Made by a program: the position numbers and the translations under genes. This document shows positions 63,664 to 64,000 of a stretch of DNA of 64,000 bases, in pieces (the stretch's first letter is position 1; each line of letters begins with the position of its first letter). The notes below the pieces were generated by a model. That model was not told where the DNA came from. It searched no databases and saw only the letters and a program-made list of their open reading frames with translations. The stretch is from Saccharopolyspora sp. SCSIO 74807 (lineage in GTDB: Bacteria > Actinomycetota > Actinomycetes > Mycobacteriales > Pseudonocardiaceae): assembly GCF_037023755.1 (NCBI RefSeq), contig NZ_CP146100.1:3044001-3108000 (forward strand), in the 5' to 3' direction.

Positions 63664-64000
63664 TCAGGTCGGCGGGTAGCGGGTGAACCACTCCGCGGTA
63701 TCCGGTGGTCGCGGGCCGAACTCCAACGCCGCGTCGTGCGCGAGCCGTTCGATCACGTCGTGCAGTTCCAGCTCGGCGCGCCACCGCTGCGGGATGGTCG
63801 CGGCGCCGCGCTGCGCGCCGACGAGGCTGCCGCACACCGCCCCGGTCGTCGCGCTGTTGCCGGAGTGGTTCACCGCCAGCGGCAGCGCGGCGTCGAAGTC
63901 GCCGTCCGCGACCAGCGCCGCGTACAGCCCGATGCCGAGCGCGTCCGCCGCGGTCCAGCCGGTTCCGATGCCGGTTTCCAAGTGCGTCGGCGTGGTTCCC
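63664..64000 (-). CDS. ADP-ribosylglycohydrolase family protein (5' end beyond the window)
   Basis: The C-terminal 111 residues of a longer gene that continues past the window edge. LPLAVNHSGNSATTGAVCGS is the C-terminal signature of ADP-ribosylglycohydrolases, where NHSGDSDS is usual and supplies magnesium ligands. Here SGNSAT replaces the D/D pair, so metal binding may be impaired. The rest of the active site is outside the window. It may share a transcript with the enoyl-CoA hydratase gene 41 bp downstream. Confidence 0.82.
   Translation of the reverse strand, partial: GTTPTHLETGIGTGWTAADALGIGLYAALVADGDFDAALPLAVNHSGNSATTGAVCGSLVGAQRGAATIPQRWRAELELHDVIERLAHDAALEFGPRPPDTAEWFTRYPPT

Overview
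The window is a GC-rich actinobacterial chromosome segment. Many starts are GTG, ATGA and GTGA stop/start overlaps are frequent, and strong Shine-Dalgarno (SD) sequences decide many starts. The gene order valS-folC-DUF4233-ndk ... rne ... rplU-rpmA-obgE-proB ... proA-nadD-rsfS-gpgP-degV-comEA-comEC-holA-rpsT ... lepA is the block I know from Mycobacterium tuberculosis (around Rv2448c to Rv2404c). The DUF5753/DUF397 regulator pair at the left edge, the RamB-type regulator beside isocitrate lyase and the style of the accessory genes suggest Pseudonocardiaceae, perhaps Saccharopolyspora. The genus is a guess. I saw no rRNA, tRNA, CRISPR array, insertion sequence or prophage.

Region 1 (1-17.3 kb): a Scr1-like regulator pair; valS, folC and a DUF4233 membrane protein; a vapBC toxin-antitoxin pair followed by a decayed second antitoxin tail; an inverted zinc alcohol dehydrogenase; ndk and a GNAT acetyltransferase; a radical SAM protein (TIGR03960) separated from its usual partner (TIGR03936/DUF2344) by an inverted secreted subtilase; and a very large RNase E/G with an IF-2-like N-terminus, closed by a strong terminator.

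Region 2 (17.3-21.7 kb) is an accessory insert: a toroid-fold hypothetical protein whose 3' end overlaps a convergent AraC-type regulator, then a polyprenyl-phosphate glycosyltransferase translationally coupled to a large membrane protein.

Region 3 (21.7-41 kb) is mostly housekeeping. It holds rplU-rpmA behind a structured leader, obgE-proB, an inverted RecQ helicase with a phosphoribosyltransferase-like tail, proA, nadD-rsfS-gpgP-degV, comEA-comEC, an inverted thrC preceded by an S-box SAM riboswitch, holA, inverted rpsT, a cold-shock protein, a VOC protein and lepA. Two intergenic regions (upstream of folC and of comEA) each carry a pair of DnaA-box-like 9-mers spaced 19 nt.

Region 4 (41-56.8 kb) is accessory metabolism: a CxPxR sulfatase and LysR regulator; ramB/aceA (glyoxylate shunt) bracketed by two Uma2-fold paralogues; a small secreted peptide; a nitronate-monooxygenase-like flavoprotein; a MOSC protein; an O-methyltransferase; and a GntR-controlled sugar-acid cluster (TIM-barrel isomerase, SDR, GntP permease) with a near-ideal operator.

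Region 5 (56.8-64 kb) is the distal valine pathway: mmsA, acyl-CoA dehydrogenase, 3-hydroxyisobutyryl-CoA hydrolase and mmsB. It is followed by two tiny membrane proteins, a barstar without a visible barnase, an inverted enoyl-CoA hydratase and an ADP-ribosylglycohydrolase cut by the window edge.

The best candidates for something under-described are the orphan barstar behind a truncated secreted-RNase-like stub, the incomplete sugar-acid cluster with its operator, the SAM riboswitch on thrC, the paired DnaA boxes and the RecQ-PRTase fusion.
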